Counted from the stretch's first letter, positions 26,389-36,538 are shown. The stretch is 64,000 nt of DNA from Arthrobacter sp. MYb227 (GCF_002975435.1 NZ_PCPT01000008.1:99570-163569), one strand, 5' to 3'. Program-made: numbers and translations. The notes: generated by a model from the letters alone, not told the origin.

Positions 26389-26437
26389 ATTCAAGAGCTT
26401 GTGTGGACAGCGTCGTTGTCCACACAAGCTCTTGAAT
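26389..26437 (+). terminator. Terminator of the acyl-CoA ligase gene
   Basis: Perfect 20-bp stem (26389-26408 with 26418-26437, 9-nt loop) followed by TTTTG on the plus strand, with a T-run also on its left side. Confidence 0.92.
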
Positions 26438-26449
26438 TTTTGCTCGGCG

Positions 26450-27242
26450 GGTCACCGGCTCACCGTACTGCTCCGCGTTCACTCCACTTGCATGCCTGCC
26501 TGACGAGAGCGACCGCTTCATCTCGTTTTTCTGTCTCGCTGGCTCGGCTTCCGGCTCATAGAACCCCGACCAGAGTTCAATCCACTCTAGGTTCATTTCT
26601 TTTCTTGTCGACGATCTCGCATTTGAGAATCATCTAAAAAAATCAACATCTTATTAGTTCCTTGGACGGCCTGATCTCAATATGCTCAACAGGACTAAGG
26701 TACTTGATGACCTATGCATATTCGCCTGAATAAAATTGATGATATTACACAAACAAACTTCTGATGACTTGATTACGGTTAATGGCTGTAACTAAGTCGT
26801 ATTTTTTACAGAGCTTCTACAGATTAATATTCAACTTATTTTGCAATTAGTATATATTTTAATCGAGTTGGGCACGTGCAGGTAAAGTTTTATCGATTTG
26901 CGCTCACGTAATATTGCATGATATTTAGTCTATTTTAGACGCGTGGAAAAGCAGTTAAAAATTGATTTGAATCCTGTGCAGGAGCCTCAGTAAATGCTTC
27001 CATGTGCACCAAGTAATGATTAGTTTTCGTGTTGATTAAGTATGCAGACCATAATTTTAGTGCATTCAATGTGATCATCGAAACAAAATTGAAGGTGTGC
27101 TATTTGCTAAAGAATGGCATTGAATGCAGACGGAAGAAGTATCAGAGCGATTCCTGAGCTGGTGACTTAAGGACAATATCGCCAGGCACCTCAAAGTCAT
27201 GAAGCGCCACGGCTTCGAGGCCAGTGCGAACTGCTGGTTAGT
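26450..27242. other. Gene-free gap with a strongly AT-rich core
   Basis: Nearly 800 bp without a supported gene. From about 26590 to 27170 the sequence is conspicuously AT-rich compared with everything around it (for example TTAATATTCAACTTATTTTG near 26825). No frame with a ribosome binding site, no tRNA and no transposase is seen. A short minus-strand frame (26387-26596) runs through the terminator and is not accepted. Foreign or decayed DNA is the likeliest explanation. Confidence 0.6.
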
Positions 27243-28205
27243 ATGAAGCCCATGAACGACGTCATGACTCTGCGATTCCTTGCCGCCCCTACGGATGTCT
27301 CCGAAGATGGGATCACCGTTCAAGCCGGTCGCGTGCTCGAATGGATCGACAAGGCAGGCTATGCCTGCGCCGTGGGCTACTCGGGTGGCTACTGCGTCAC
27401 TGCATATGTTGGAAATGTTCATTTCACCCGACCCATTAACAACGGTGACCTGATTGAGGTCACCGCCCGCATCGTGCATACCGGGCGAAGCAGCATGCAG
27501 GTAGTTGTCACAGTCGATGCAGCACATATTAGCGAGCGCATTTTCCGTCCCGCAATGGACTGCATCTTGGTATTCGTCGCGATGGATGAGAACGGAAAAC
27601 CCAAACAAATCCCGGCCTTTGAACCTTCCGATCCGGAAACCGTTGCCTTGGGTCTTGGCGCCTCAGCGCGCATTGCAGCCCGTGCTCAAATTCGCGATGC
27701 AATGCGCGAACAGGAGTACACCGATGCAGGAACTGCACCACGCGAAGTGTTTAGATTCTTGGCGGCACCCACCGATGTGAACTGGGGAGGAAACGCTCAC
27801 GGTGGGATAGTGATGCGTTGGATTGATGAGGTGGCACGTGCCTGCGCCATGAGTTGGTGCACCAAGGACGCGGTTGCCGCGTACTCGGGCGGAATTCATT
27901 TCCTCTCCCCCATCCATATAGGGGATGTCGTTGAGCTCGAAGCCCGGCTGATACATACCGGCCCGCACTCTATGCATATTGCTGTGCATGTGCGAGCCAA
28001 GGACCCCAAGGGGAGCCAATGGCGTGACACCACTCAATGCATGACCATCTTTGTCACGCGCGACGAAACTGGCCATGCAGCCACGGTGCCACAGCTAACG
28101 CCACAGTCGGAAGAAGACATGAGGCTTGATGCCCACGCCATAGACCTCAAGCGCCGCCGCGGAGAACTCACTCCCATGCGCTTTACCGAAGCGCGCAAAT
28201 ACTGA
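27243..28205 (+). CDS. Double-hotdog acyl-CoA thioesterase
   Basis: A 320-aa acyl-CoA hydrolase made of two similar hotdog domains. Both halves repeat the pattern FLAAPTDV, a GxxxxWID helix (GRVLEWIDKAG; GGIVMRWIDEVAR) and VHFTRPINNGD / IHFLSPIHIGD. The catalytic helix of the second copy keeps the NAHGG loop, while the first reads DGITVQAG, so activity may rest on one half. No convincing ribosome binding site precedes the ATG, and an ATG three codons later is possible. It borders the AT-rich gap. Confidence 0.82.
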   Translation: MKPMNDVMTLRFLAAPTDVSEDGITVQAGRVLEWIDKAGYACAVGYSGGYCVTAYVGNVHFTRPINNGDLIEVTARIVHTGRSSMQVVVTVDAAHISERIFRPAMDCILVFVAMDENGKPKQIPAFEPSDPETVALGLGASARIAARAQIRDAMREQEYTDAGTAPREVFRFLAAPTDVNWGGNAHGGIVMRWIDEVARACAMSWCTKDAVAAYSGGIHFLSPIHIGDVVELEARLIHTGPHSMHIAVHVRAKDPKGSQWRDTTQCMTIFVTRDETGHAATVPQLTPQSEEDMRLDAHAIDLKRRRGELTPMRFTEARKY

Positions 28206-28298
28206 TCCGCCATATTGTGTTGCTCATTCACCAAGCGGCGGATGACATAGGCATGTGGGTTCAGAGTGATAACCACCCGACCAACTAGGGTGAATACC

Positions 28299-29738
28299 AT
28301 GAGTCAAAGCACCAAACCCGGCCCACCCGGCCCTCGACTAGGACCAGTGCGCATTACGGTACCTAGCCGAAGCGACGCATTTTTGCGTAAATTCACCGAG
28401 ATTATTGGTGGCCCGCTGGGTAGGCATTCGAGTCCCGGGAAGATCAGCCCCGGGTTCTTTACTGTCGAACGCGTACTAGTCATCCTCACGGTAATTGCGG
28501 CGCTTCTTGCCGTTGCTTCTAAGAACGCGTGCCGCATGAACGGCTGGGGTGGTACCAATGCCTATGCCTGGGCCTGTTATTCGGATTGGACCTCACTCTT
28601 TCACGCGCGGGGCTTTGCCGATAACCCCTTTGCACCATTTGCAACGGGTGCCGAGTTTGAGTACCCGGTTTTGATGTCTGTTGTTGCTTCGTTGACCGCT
28701 TGGATGATTCCCGCCGGTGAATACAACAGGGCACTTGCCTTCTATGACCTGAACTTCCTCATGGTGGTGGGCCTGTGGCTGGTAGTAGTCATTGCCACCG
28801 CGCGCACCGCTGGACGCCGCCCCTGGGACGCGGCAATGGTCGCGGTAGGACCAGGAATCATCCTTGCCTCAACTATTAACTGGGATATGTGGGCAGTAGC
28901 CTTCTTAGCCCTAGCAATGCTTGCTTGGTCCCGGAATAATCCATTTCTTGCCGGGGTGCTCATCGGTTTAGGAACCGCAATGAAGGTGTTTCCGATCCTC
29001 TTCTTTGGCGCGGTAATAGTTTTGGCCATCCGTTCCGGACGCTATAAACCATTGTGGGTTTCCCTTGGAGGCGCAGCGCTCTCCTGGGTAGCTGTAAATC
29101 TACCTCTGGCACTAGTGAACTTTGATGCGTGGAAACACTTTTTCACCTTCACAGAGGATCGTGGGGCTGGGTTATCCTCCTTCTGGCATATCTGGAACAT
29201 CACCGCAGCAGTGGTTCCTGGCATGGGAAATATCGATGCAAGCCTGATTAACGCATTAGCCTTGGGGCTCTTTGCCGCCAGTTGTGCCGGAATCCTTTAT
29301 CTAGGATTGCGAGCCCCGGTAGCACCACGCTTCAGCCAATTGGTGTTTTTGATAGTTGCAGCGTTCGTCCTTTTCAATAAGGTTTACTCGCCACAGTTTG
29401 TTGTTTGGCTTATCCCGCTGGCGGCGTTGGCATGGCCCAACTGGAAAGATTTCCTGATCTGGCAGCTATTCGAGGTGCTGCACTTTTGGGCCATTTGGAT
29501 GTATCTTTACGCCTCCACAGCCGACATTAAACCCTCAAATACCTTCCCTACCGCTTTCTACGTACTGGCGGTTCTGGCGCACATAGTGGCCACCGCCTAC
29601 CTGATGTACAGGGTCAGCGAATCAATGTTCAAACCCGAATTGGATCCGGTGCGACGCACTGGCCAACTCGACCCCCAGGCTGGCGCCTTTGCCGGAACCA
29701 CAGATCACTTTGTTCTAGGAGTAAAACGTGGCGCATGA
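28299..29738 (+). CDS. GT87-family polyprenyl-linked glycosyltransferase
   Basis: A 479-aa integral membrane protein with about 10-11 hydrophobic segments after a proline-rich cytoplasmic tail. The layout and motifs (FEYPVLMSVVASL, NWDMWAVAFLALAM, GLGTAMKVFPILFFG, NKVYSPQFVVWLIPL) are those of the GT87/DUF2029 family of mannosyl- and arabinosyl-type transferases that use lipid-linked sugars on the outer side of the membrane. The ATG at 28299 follows TAGGGTGA. The last 11 bp overlap the next gene, implying coupling to the FAD oxidoreductase. Confidence 0.8.
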   Translation: MSQSTKPGPPGPRLGPVRITVPSRSDAFLRKFTEIIGGPLGRHSSPGKISPGFFTVERVLVILTVIAALLAVASKNACRMNGWGGTNAYAWACYSDWTSLFHARGFADNPFAPFATGAEFEYPVLMSVVASLTAWMIPAGEYNRALAFYDLNFLMVVGLWLVVVIATARTAGRRPWDAAMVAVGPGIILASTINWDMWAVAFLALAMLAWSRNNPFLAGVLIGLGTAMKVFPILFFGAVIVLAIRSGRYKPLWVSLGGAALSWVAVNLPLALVNFDAWKHFFTFTEDRGAGLSSFWHIWNITAAVVPGMGNIDASLINALALGLFAASCAGILYLGLRAPVAPRFSQLVFLIVAAFVLFNKVYSPQFVVWLIPLAALAWPNWKDFLIWQLFEVLHFWAIWMYLYASTADIKPSNTFPTAFYVLAVLAHIVATAYLMYRVSESMFKPELDPVRRTGQLDPQAGAFAGTTDHFVLGVKRGA

Positions 29739-31140
29739 TGCTGCAGTAATCGGAGCCGGACCCAACGGATTGGCCGCGGCACTGACCATGGCACGTGCCG
29801 GACTGAGCGTAAGGCTCATTGAACGCAACGCAACCGTGGGTGGGGCGGCCCGGACCGCCGAACTTGGGTACCCCGGAGCCATTCACGATCTGGGATCGGC
29901 CGTCCATCCGATGTCATTGGTCTCCCCATTCTTTGAGCTCATAGGGCTACGCGATGCAGTTGATTTCATAGTCCCGGAGATTTCCTTTGCGCATCCACTG
30001 GCCGACGGTAGGGCTGGAATTGCTTACCGCGATTTGGAACGCACCGTCAAAGAGCTCGGGGCGCAAGGAACTGGCTACCAACGGGTCTTTGGCCCGGTAG
30101 TCGACCGCGTTAACGGCACAGCAGATACGTTGCTGAATCCACTGCTTCGCCTGCCGAGGCACCCGATAGCACTCGCGGTCTTTGGTATGCGTGCGCTCCA
30201 GCTCATGGTTCCTGGCCTCGGTACTGGGGAACTTGCCGCAGCAATGATCGCCGGCTGTGGTGCACACACCGCAGGTGGTGGACGTGGCCCGGCAGCTTCC
30301 GGAGCAGGGCTATTCCTGGGTGCCACCGCCCATGCGGGGGGCTGGCCCATCCCGCGCGGGGGCTCTCAAGCGATCTCCGATGCGATGGCCGCGATGTTTA
30401 CCGCTGCCGGCGGCAGTATTGAGCTGGACACCGAAATAACCAATATTGCCCAGATCAGCGAAAAAACAGTCCTCTTTGATACTTCCCCGGAGGCCTTATC
30501 AAAGATTGCCGGGGACAGACTCCCGCAGAAGTACCGCAAAACCCTTGAAACTACTCGCCGAGCCCCGGGCTCATGCCTGATTCACTATGTATTAAACTCA
30601 CCGGTGCCATGGCGAAACCCAGAGATCGCTGGTGCCGGAACTATTCATTTAGGTGGCACTGCCAAGGAAATTGGTCGCCAAGAACGCATAGTTCGCACCC
30701 AGATTTCCGATGCGCCCTATGCGATTGTTTCCCAGCCAAGCACCTTTGATGACTCACGAGCTCCGGTAGGGAAACATGTGTTGTGGGCATACTGCCATGT
30801 ACCCAACGGGGATCCTCGCGACATGAGCGCCATCATGAACAAGATGATTGAAGATGTCGCACCCGGTTTCATTGACACGATCGAGTATTCGGAAGCGGTG
30901 ACAGCACCGGGTCTCGCCGCTCAGAACCCGAACCTCGTGGGCGGGGATCTATCCGGTGGCATGACCGACATCTCGGGAATGTTGGCTAGACCAACGCTAT
31001 CTGCAGACCCATGGCGCACCCCGAGTGCCGGACTTTACCTGGCGTCAAGCTCAACCCCGCCGGGACCGGCGGTCCACGGAATGAACGGATATCTTGCGGC
31101 TCGCAGTGCATTGCGCCACGAATTTGGGATTATGCGGTAG
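29728..31140 (+). CDS. Phytoene-desaturase-like FAD oxidoreductase
   Basis: A 470-aa flavoprotein. It starts with the dinucleotide-binding motif VIGAGPNGLAAALTMARAG and ends with a C-terminal FAD signature region (LYLASSSTPPGPAVHGMNGY), the layout of the phytoene desaturase/CrtI superfamily. No carotenoid genes are nearby, so the substrate is unknown. AGGAGT precedes the GTG start, and the gene overlaps the GT87 gene by 11 bp, which suggests a lipid or polyprenyl-linked substrate; that is inference. Confidence 0.75.
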   Translation: MAHDAAVIGAGPNGLAAALTMARAGLSVRLIERNATVGGAARTAELGYPGAIHDLGSAVHPMSLVSPFFELIGLRDAVDFIVPEISFAHPLADGRAGIAYRDLERTVKELGAQGTGYQRVFGPVVDRVNGTADTLLNPLLRLPRHPIALAVFGMRALQLMVPGLGTGELAAAMIAGCGAHTAGGGRGPAASGAGLFLGATAHAGGWPIPRGGSQAISDAMAAMFTAAGGSIELDTEITNIAQISEKTVLFDTSPEALSKIAGDRLPQKYRKTLETTRRAPGSCLIHYVLNSPVPWRNPEIAGAGTIHLGGTAKEIGRQERIVRTQISDAPYAIVSQPSTFDDSRAPVGKHVLWAYCHVPNGDPRDMSAIMNKMIEDVAPGFIDTIEYSEAVTAPGLAAQNPNLVGGDLSGGMTDISGMLARPTLSADPWRTPSAGLYLASSSTPPGPAVHGMNGYLAARSALRHEFGIMR

Positions 31141-31256
31141 GTCGTGTGAAGCGGGAGCACGGAAGAGTTCCGGCGTGAGGAACAAGCGGTGGGCACACCG
31201 TGCCTCAACCATTTGGTGGAGCCAAAGAACCCACGTACGGCGCTACGCTGGGTGAT

Positions 31257-32561
31257 GTGACGAATCCTGCCCAACAACCACAACTAGTAATATCCCCTGA
31301 ACCATTAGAGACGCAGGGCGGCCCGGCCGGCGAGATGGTGCTGCGTGTGCTGCGCATAGGACTGCACGTTGGTTTTGCAGTGCTGCTAGCCGTCGGGTTC
31401 TTACGCGTGCTGCAATCCGAATCGAGCGTGCTGGTACGTATCTGGGCCGCAATTCTTACGTTTTTGCTTGCAGCACTGTATTTGGTAGGAACCATTGAAG
31501 AAAAACGTCACACAACCGGGCGAGCACCCAGCAAGGTTCCTTGGGCCAAATGGTGGCTCGGCGGGGTAGTGATCCTGTGGATAACGCTGCTTTACCTAAA
31601 CGCAGACTATTCGTGGTTGGCCTTCCCCTTGTTCTTCCTGCACCTGCATATCTTGGGACACCGACATTCACTTTTTGCTGTGGCACTGCTGACCGGTGCG
31701 GTGATCGCTGCAGGATGGTTCCACTCGGGAACCATTGCCCTTCCCCAGGTTCTTGGCCCGGTGGTTGGCGCGATTTTTGCCGTCATCATGGGAATGGCCT
31801 ACCGAGCCCTTTACACCGAAGGCGTCAATCAACGCCTTGCCTTGGACGCTTTGCGTGCCACGCGTGCCGCGCTTGCCGAGGAACAACACCGAGCCGGAAC
31901 TCTTGCCGAACGCACCCGACTGGCAAGGGAAATCCATGACACCCTCGCCCAAGGGCTCTCAAGTATTGTGCTGGTTTCCCGTGCCGCAACCGCGGCACTT
32001 GAAGCAGGAGATACCGCAGCGGCAGCCGAACGGCTCGAAACGATTGGTGCCACAGCATCTGAGAACCTGGCCGAGGCACGGGACTTTGTTGCAGACCTTT
32101 CCTCGCCTGGAGGCGGAGCAGGTTCGTTGGCCGGACGTCTACGTCGGCTGTGCGCCTCAACCGCCCGTACCGCTCAGGCCGCAGGCCAGGGATTCGAGGT
32201 TGCATTCCGCCAGGATGGCACCGCGATACCGCTGCCCGGTGAAATCTCGGCCGCCATCTGGCGTGCTGCCCAATCGGGTCTTGCCAACATTGCTGCCCAT
32301 GCACATGCAACACGTGCGGTACTAAGTCTGGGCTACCTCAATGACGCAATCACCCTAGACGTATTCGATGATGGGGAAGGGATGAACGCCGAACAGCTTC
32401 CCCAAAAACCCCGGCCCGATGGAACCGGCTACGGCCTAGCCGGGCTGCGTGAACGCTTAGCCCTGTTGGACGGCACGCTAGAAATTGAATCTTCTCCCGG
32501 GGAAGGAACCGTTTTAGCGGTCCGCATCCCCTTCTCCGATCAATCCGAAAGTAGTTCATGA
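31257..32561 (+). CDS. NarL-type sensor histidine kinase (first TCS)
   Basis: A 434-aa membrane sensor with five or six N-terminal hydrophobic segments and no large outer domain. The HisKA_3 dimerisation helix has LAREIHDTLAQGLSSIV with the phosphorylated His, and the ATPase domain ends with GTGYGLAGLRERLALLDG. The frame is open from 31200, but the GTG at 31257 is preferred: TACGCT lies 7 nt upstream, fitting a leaderless start. Its stop overlaps the start of the response regulator gene (ATGA type). Confidence 0.85.
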   Translation: MTNPAQQPQLVISPEPLETQGGPAGEMVLRVLRIGLHVGFAVLLAVGFLRVLQSESSVLVRIWAAILTFLLAALYLVGTIEEKRHTTGRAPSKVPWAKWWLGGVVILWITLLYLNADYSWLAFPLFFLHLHILGHRHSLFAVALLTGAVIAAGWFHSGTIALPQVLGPVVGAIFAVIMGMAYRALYTEGVNQRLALDALRATRAALAEEQHRAGTLAERTRLAREIHDTLAQGLSSIVLVSRAATAALEAGDTAAAAERLETIGATASENLAEARDFVADLSSPGGGAGSLAGRLRRLCASTARTAQAAGQGFEVAFRQDGTAIPLPGEISAAIWRAAQSGLANIAAHAHATRAVLSLGYLNDAITLDVFDDGEGMNAEQLPQKPRPDGTGYGLAGLRERLALLDGTLEIESSPGEGTVLAVRIPFSDQSESSS

Positions 32562-33196
32562 TGCCACAACTAAAAATCATGTTGGTAGACGATCATCCGG
32601 TGGTCCGGGCCGGGCTGCGAGCGGTACTCACCGAACAGGGCGGGCTTACGGTGCTTGCCGAAGCCGCCGATGGCGCGGCAGCGCTCGCCCAACTTGAACG
32701 CTTAGAAACCTTGGGCGAAAAAGTTGATGTGGTGCTCATGGACCTGCAGATGGATGGCATGGACGGGGTGAGCGCAACCACCAGAATTCGTGCCCTCGGG
32801 GGACCACCGGTGCTGATCCTGACAACTTATGATTCGGATGCCGATATCCGTGCAGCATTGGATGCCGGGGCGGCAGGCTACTTGCTCAAGGATGCACCAC
32901 TTCCGGATGTGCTCGCGGCAGTCGAAGCAGCAGCGGCTGGTAAGCAGGTAATCTCCGCGGATATCGCTGCACGAATTAACCCAGAAACTCGTGCAAACAC
33001 GACCGAACTGAGCCCACGCGAGCTAGAGCTAGTGCAGTTACTGGCCCGCGGTCAGACCAATAAGGAGATTGCAGCGGAGCTGTTTATTTCCCAATCCACC
33101 GTCAAAACCCACCTGATCCATATTTATGACAAGCTTGCTGTCGATAACCGCACCGCAGCCATCGATAGGGCACGGGCTAATCGGTTGATTCGCTAA
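32558..33196 (+). CDS. NarL/FixJ response regulator (first TCS)
   Basis: A 212-aa regulator with an N-terminal receiver (acidic pair in VDDHPVV, phospho-Asp in VVLMDLQMDGMDG, Lys in YLLKDAPL) and a C-terminal LuxR-type helix-turn-helix (LSPRELELVQLLARG, then TNKEIAAELFISQSTVKTH). It is cognate to the kinase it overlaps by 4 nt. Targets are not evident. Confidence 0.92.
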   Translation: MMPQLKIMLVDDHPVVRAGLRAVLTEQGGLTVLAEAADGAAALAQLERLETLGEKVDVVLMDLQMDGMDGVSATTRIRALGGPPVLILTTYDSDADIRAALDAGAAGYLLKDAPLPDVLAAVEAAAAGKQVISADIAARINPETRANTTELSPRELELVQLLARGQTNKEIAAELFISQSTVKTHLIHIYDKLAVDNRTAAIDRARANRLIR

Positions 33197-33279
33197 GGCG
33201 TCCTTTATTCGATTATGGGTTGCGAGTATGAAACAGTGGCTGGTCGTCGATTCTCCACCGTCAATACGTAGCCTTGATG

Positions 33280-33951
33280 TTACTTCTCAGTGCAGTACGT
33301 TTTACGGACGAATGCTGGGGCTGATTCTGCGGATTCTGATGGCTTTAATGAGCAATCTAAGATTCCGAATTCACTGTTATTCCAGGTGTAGAGTTCACCA
33401 AAAGTGAATTGGTTTTCGCACCCCATGCTGAACGGGATGGTCAGTGGCTTAAAAGCACTGAAGCCAAGAAGCACACTGGATTCCTTAACGCTTCGAAGAC
33501 TATTCCAAATTTGATCGGGGCCACCAATCTCACCAGAAACTGGCGCTTCTAGAGCATCAGAAATTTGTTGGTTGAATCTGGCACCGTTAGGTATTTCCAC
33601 ATCAAAACTGAGCGACATCGAATGAGTCTCATCATGTAATAACGTCTCTTCGATCAGGCCCGACCTCGTATCCCGCTCGGCCAACGTGATGATCTTCCAC
33701 TGCGACTTGACTGGTTTGCCCGGCTTGATCACCGGATCGGTACAAGCATTCCACTCATCTTCGGGTGAATGAGGTGTCACGGAGTCCGGCGGAAAATTGA
33801 GCGCAGATTCAAAGGCCGAGACGGAGGATGCGCTCGGTTCGGGGGAATCCAAGGGGACACAACCAGCCAGCAATAAAGATACTGACCAGATGGTCGCGAT
33901 CTTCAGAAATTTACTGCGAATGCTGTTGGATTTCTGTGCTTGGAGAGCCAT
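33280..33951 (-). CDS. Lipoprotein, unknown function
   Basis: A 223-aa exported protein with a lipoprotein signal peptide: basic N-terminus, hydrophobic IATIWSVSLLLAGC with the lipobox LAGC (lipidated Cys about residue 31), then a Ser/Pro-rich stretch. The mature part has four further cysteines and no recognised domain. The ribosome binding site GGAGG is strong. It is a single gene convergent with the first two-component system. Confidence 0.78.
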   Translation of the reverse strand: MALQAQKSNSIRSKFLKIATIWSVSLLLAGCVPLDSPEPSASSVSAFESALNFPPDSVTPHSPEDEWNACTDPVIKPGKPVKSQWKIITLAERDTRSGLIEETLLHDETHSMSLSFDVEIPNGARFNQQISDALEAPVSGEIGGPDQIWNSLRSVKESSVLLGFSAFKPLTIPFSMGCENQFTFGELYTWNNSEFGILDCSLKPSESAESAPAFVRKTYCTEK

Positions 33952-34114
33952 GGGAAACCTCCTCTCATTTCACCTCTTGGCCAAGACAGTACCCTGCTCA
34001 GTGCTGAAAGTGGGTAACGAACTAGCAGTTGGGGGTGTTGCCGCATTTATGAAAGAACTGCAGCAACTCACGAGCCTGATGCCCAGGTACTCGCCGGCTG
34101 AAAGCGTTATGAAG

Positions 34115-35176
34115 TTATTGAGCCGGGGGAGGACCCCAGCCTTGAGGCTGCGGCCAGTAATACTGTGGTGCTTGGTGAACGATCGGCGCCGGAGGAGTCG
34201 AACGGCGCTCAATATTATTTTTATTGGCCAACCACACAACTACCGCAACAAAGATCAATGTGGTGATGATCGAAGCGATTAAACTTGGCAGATTGCTTTC
34301 GGAAGATGAAACATCAACAAGACCAATGGCACCAAGTGCAAAGATCACCGAGTTATTCACCACGTGCAAGGCGATTGCGGCTTCCAGTCCACCGGTGCGC
34401 CAGGCCAACCAACCGGCGGCAATTGCGAAGAACCCTACATCAAGTTGTCCGTAAATGTCATACATGTGCCCGGCCATGAAGAACGGAACCGGGATCAAAA
34501 TAGCGAAGGCCGGGTGCCGTAGCCAGCTACCTAGCAATTGCATCAGGTATCCGCGGAAAATATACTCCTCGGCGGTTGCCTGAAACGGAACGAGCAACAA
34601 GGTCAGGATGAGCAGAAGCCACATATTAGGTGCCGCAAAATCCGGTTCAAAGGGAATTCCACTGGCGGTATCCACACCAAAGGAAAGTGCAAGGCTCAAC
34701 GTCAGGATGCTCAACGCAACGAGCATGCACTTACCCAACCAGCCCCAGCGCATTTTTCCGGTGACGGAGGTGAGCGTTCCAACCTTCTGTACATTCATGA
34801 TGCGTGTGGCAATCAAAATGGTGGGCAACAAGAGGATGAGCGAGATCATCGTAAAGGCGAAAATACCCGGGTCTGACATATCGATGGTGTCCGGGGAGAG
34901 CGCCATCTCATTAAACTTCTGGTTTAATGCGGGATCGTCTATGACTGCGACCATAAAGATAATTGTCGTGATTATGGAAGCACCAATGTATAGACCAAGC
35001 GCAATCAGCCCGACCATGACCGGCTTCCACCAGCGATACGTCGCATAGGTACGCGTCAAACGATGATAGTCAAGTGGCTCCGCCGGGCGCTGCTGCACGG
35101 GTGGGTACACCGGGTACATAGGCGACGGAGGCTGCAGATGGCTTTGGGGAAGCGGGTATTGCGGATAGCTGCTCAT
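34115..35176 (-). CDS. CPBP-family intramembrane metalloprotease
   Basis: A 353-aa membrane protein of the Abi/CAAX-processing family. The catalytic motifs are present in order: EEYIFRG (EExxxR), FFMAGHMYD and HVVNN (HxxxN type). The first 40 residues are Pro/Gln/Tyr-rich and cytoplasmic; about eight hydrophobic segments follow. These enzymes process membrane proteins or give self-immunity; the substrate is unknown. It is divergent from the second two-component system. Confidence 0.88.
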   Translation of the reverse strand: MSSYPQYPLPQSHLQPPSPMYPVYPPVQQRPAEPLDYHRLTRTYATYRWWKPVMVGLIALGLYIGASIITTIIFMVAVIDDPALNQKFNEMALSPDTIDMSDPGIFAFTMISLILLLPTILIATRIMNVQKVGTLTSVTGKMRWGWLGKCMLVALSILTLSLALSFGVDTASGIPFEPDFAAPNMWLLLILTLLLVPFQATAEEYIFRGYLMQLLGSWLRHPAFAILIPVPFFMAGHMYDIYGQLDVGFFAIAAGWLAWRTGGLEAAIALHVVNNSVIFALGAIGLVDVSSSESNLPSLIASIITTLIFVAVVVWLANKNNIERRSTPPAPIVHQAPQYYWPQPQGWGPPPAQ

Positions 35177-35308
35177 GCACTAATTCTTTCCCAGCAAACC
35201 GGGAAAACCATGCATCGCAAGGACGATCTTTCCCCTCGTCTGAGGGCAGCCCTAATTGGTCCTTTCGGTCGATACTCCCAGACACCGCAGCTAGATAGCC
35301 TTGGATGT

Positions 35309-36538
35309 ATGAGCGTTTCATTGCAGTTGCCGACACGGCCGACCTGGATCCGTACCTTGTGGGCACATTCCTGGCGCATGCTGCTGGCTTTTGTTTTGGG
35401 ATTCGTATTTTTCGGCTTCACCTATGAGCAGTTCCTAGATGTGCCGGCGAATAGAGAACCGAGCCTCATCGATGCACGGATCTTCTTGGATCTGCTCTGT
35501 GGCTTGTTGGCTCTGGGACTTTATCCGCTTCGGCATCGATTCCCCGTGCCGATTGTTGGAACCATCGTATTGCTTTCAACATTCTCTGTCTTCTCGGCAG
35601 CAACTACGGCACTTGCCCTAGTTTCCTTGACGATCCGTCGAAAACCACTTGAGATATCAATAGTTTTCGTTCTTGCCTTTTGCGCTGGAATGACCGGCGA
35701 ATTATTAATGCCACTGGGTGAGCCGTTGCCGTGGTGGCAGAATGCCATTGTGATGGTTGTGGTGCTTGCGCTCAACTTGATGATTGGCCTGTATGTCGGT
35801 GGTCGCCGCCAACTCTTTCAGAGCCTGCAGGAACAAGCCATGAGCGCGCAGCGTGAGGAACAAGCTCGCATGCAGGGTGCACGCGCGGGGGAACGCACAC
35901 GCATTGCCCGCGAGATGCATGATGTGTTGGCCCACCGACTCTCTCTTGTTGCCTTGCATGCCGGGGCCCTTGAATATCGGAGTGATCTAACACCCGCCGA
36001 AACTCGTGAAGCTGCCGGAGTGATCAGGCAGAACGCACATTTGGCGCTGGGTGAATTACGCGACGTGTTGGGTATGCTGCGTGATCCGAACACACTATTT
36101 GCCGATGAACATGACAGGCCACAGCCAACGCTTGCCGAGCTTCCCGGATTGATTGAGCAAAGCCGGGCCATTGGTACTCCTGCCGAATTCACCATCCAGC
36201 CCGGTCTTGAAGCAAAGCTTGCGTTGCTACCCGAAACCACCGGTAGACACATGTACCGGGTCATTCAAGAAGCGCTGACCAACGCACGACGTCATGCACC
36301 CGGAGAATCGGTCAACCTGATGCTCAGTGGTAAACCCGGCAAGGAAATCCGGATGAGGGCGAGTAACCGACTGGCACCGAACCATTCGGAGACTAGAGCT
36401 CCAGAAGCCCTACCCAGCTCGGGGTTGGGGCTCGTGGGGCTGGGTGAACGCCTGCGTTTGGCGGGTGGGGACCTGATCCTCGACGATGCCATGAACGGGG
36501 AGTTTCACATGGAAGCATGGTTGCCATGGGAGAAATAG
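35309..36538 (+). CDS. NarL-type sensor histidine kinase (second TCS)
   Basis: A 409-aa kinase with about five N-terminal membrane segments and then IAREMHDVLAHRLSLVALHAG, the HisKA_3 phosphorylation motif. The ATPase domain has the N-box-like EALTNARRHAPG and the G-box LPSSGLGLVGLGERL. The frame is open far upstream but would run into the divergent protease gene; the ATG at 35309 fits (TAGCCT 7 nt upstream, leaderless type). It overlaps the regulator gene. Confidence 0.85.
   Translation: MSVSLQLPTRPTWIRTLWAHSWRMLLAFVLGFVFFGFTYEQFLDVPANREPSLIDARIFLDLLCGLLALGLYPLRHRFPVPIVGTIVLLSTFSVFSAATTALALVSLTIRRKPLEISIVFVLAFCAGMTGELLMPLGEPLPWWQNAIVMVVVLALNLMIGLYVGGRRQLFQSLQEQAMSAQREEQARMQGARAGERTRIAREMHDVLAHRLSLVALHAGALEYRSDLTPAETREAAGVIRQNAHLALGELRDVLGMLRDPNTLFADEHDRPQPTLAELPGLIEQSRAIGTPAEFTIQPGLEAKLALLPETTGRHMYRVIQEALTNARRHAPGESVNLMLSGKPGKEIRMRASNRLAPNHSETRAPEALPSSGLGLVGLGERLRLAGGDLILDDAMNGEFHMEAWLPWEK

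Noticed and set aside
26387..26596. Minus-strand frame of 69 codons starting MNLEWIELWSGFY
   Set aside because: Its 3' third is the palindromic terminator of the acyl-CoA ligase gene and it has no good ribosome binding site; no recognised family.
36517..36525. Upstream ATG of the second response regulator as the only possible start
   Set aside because: A second ATG three codons later is about equally good; the choice is left open in the entry.
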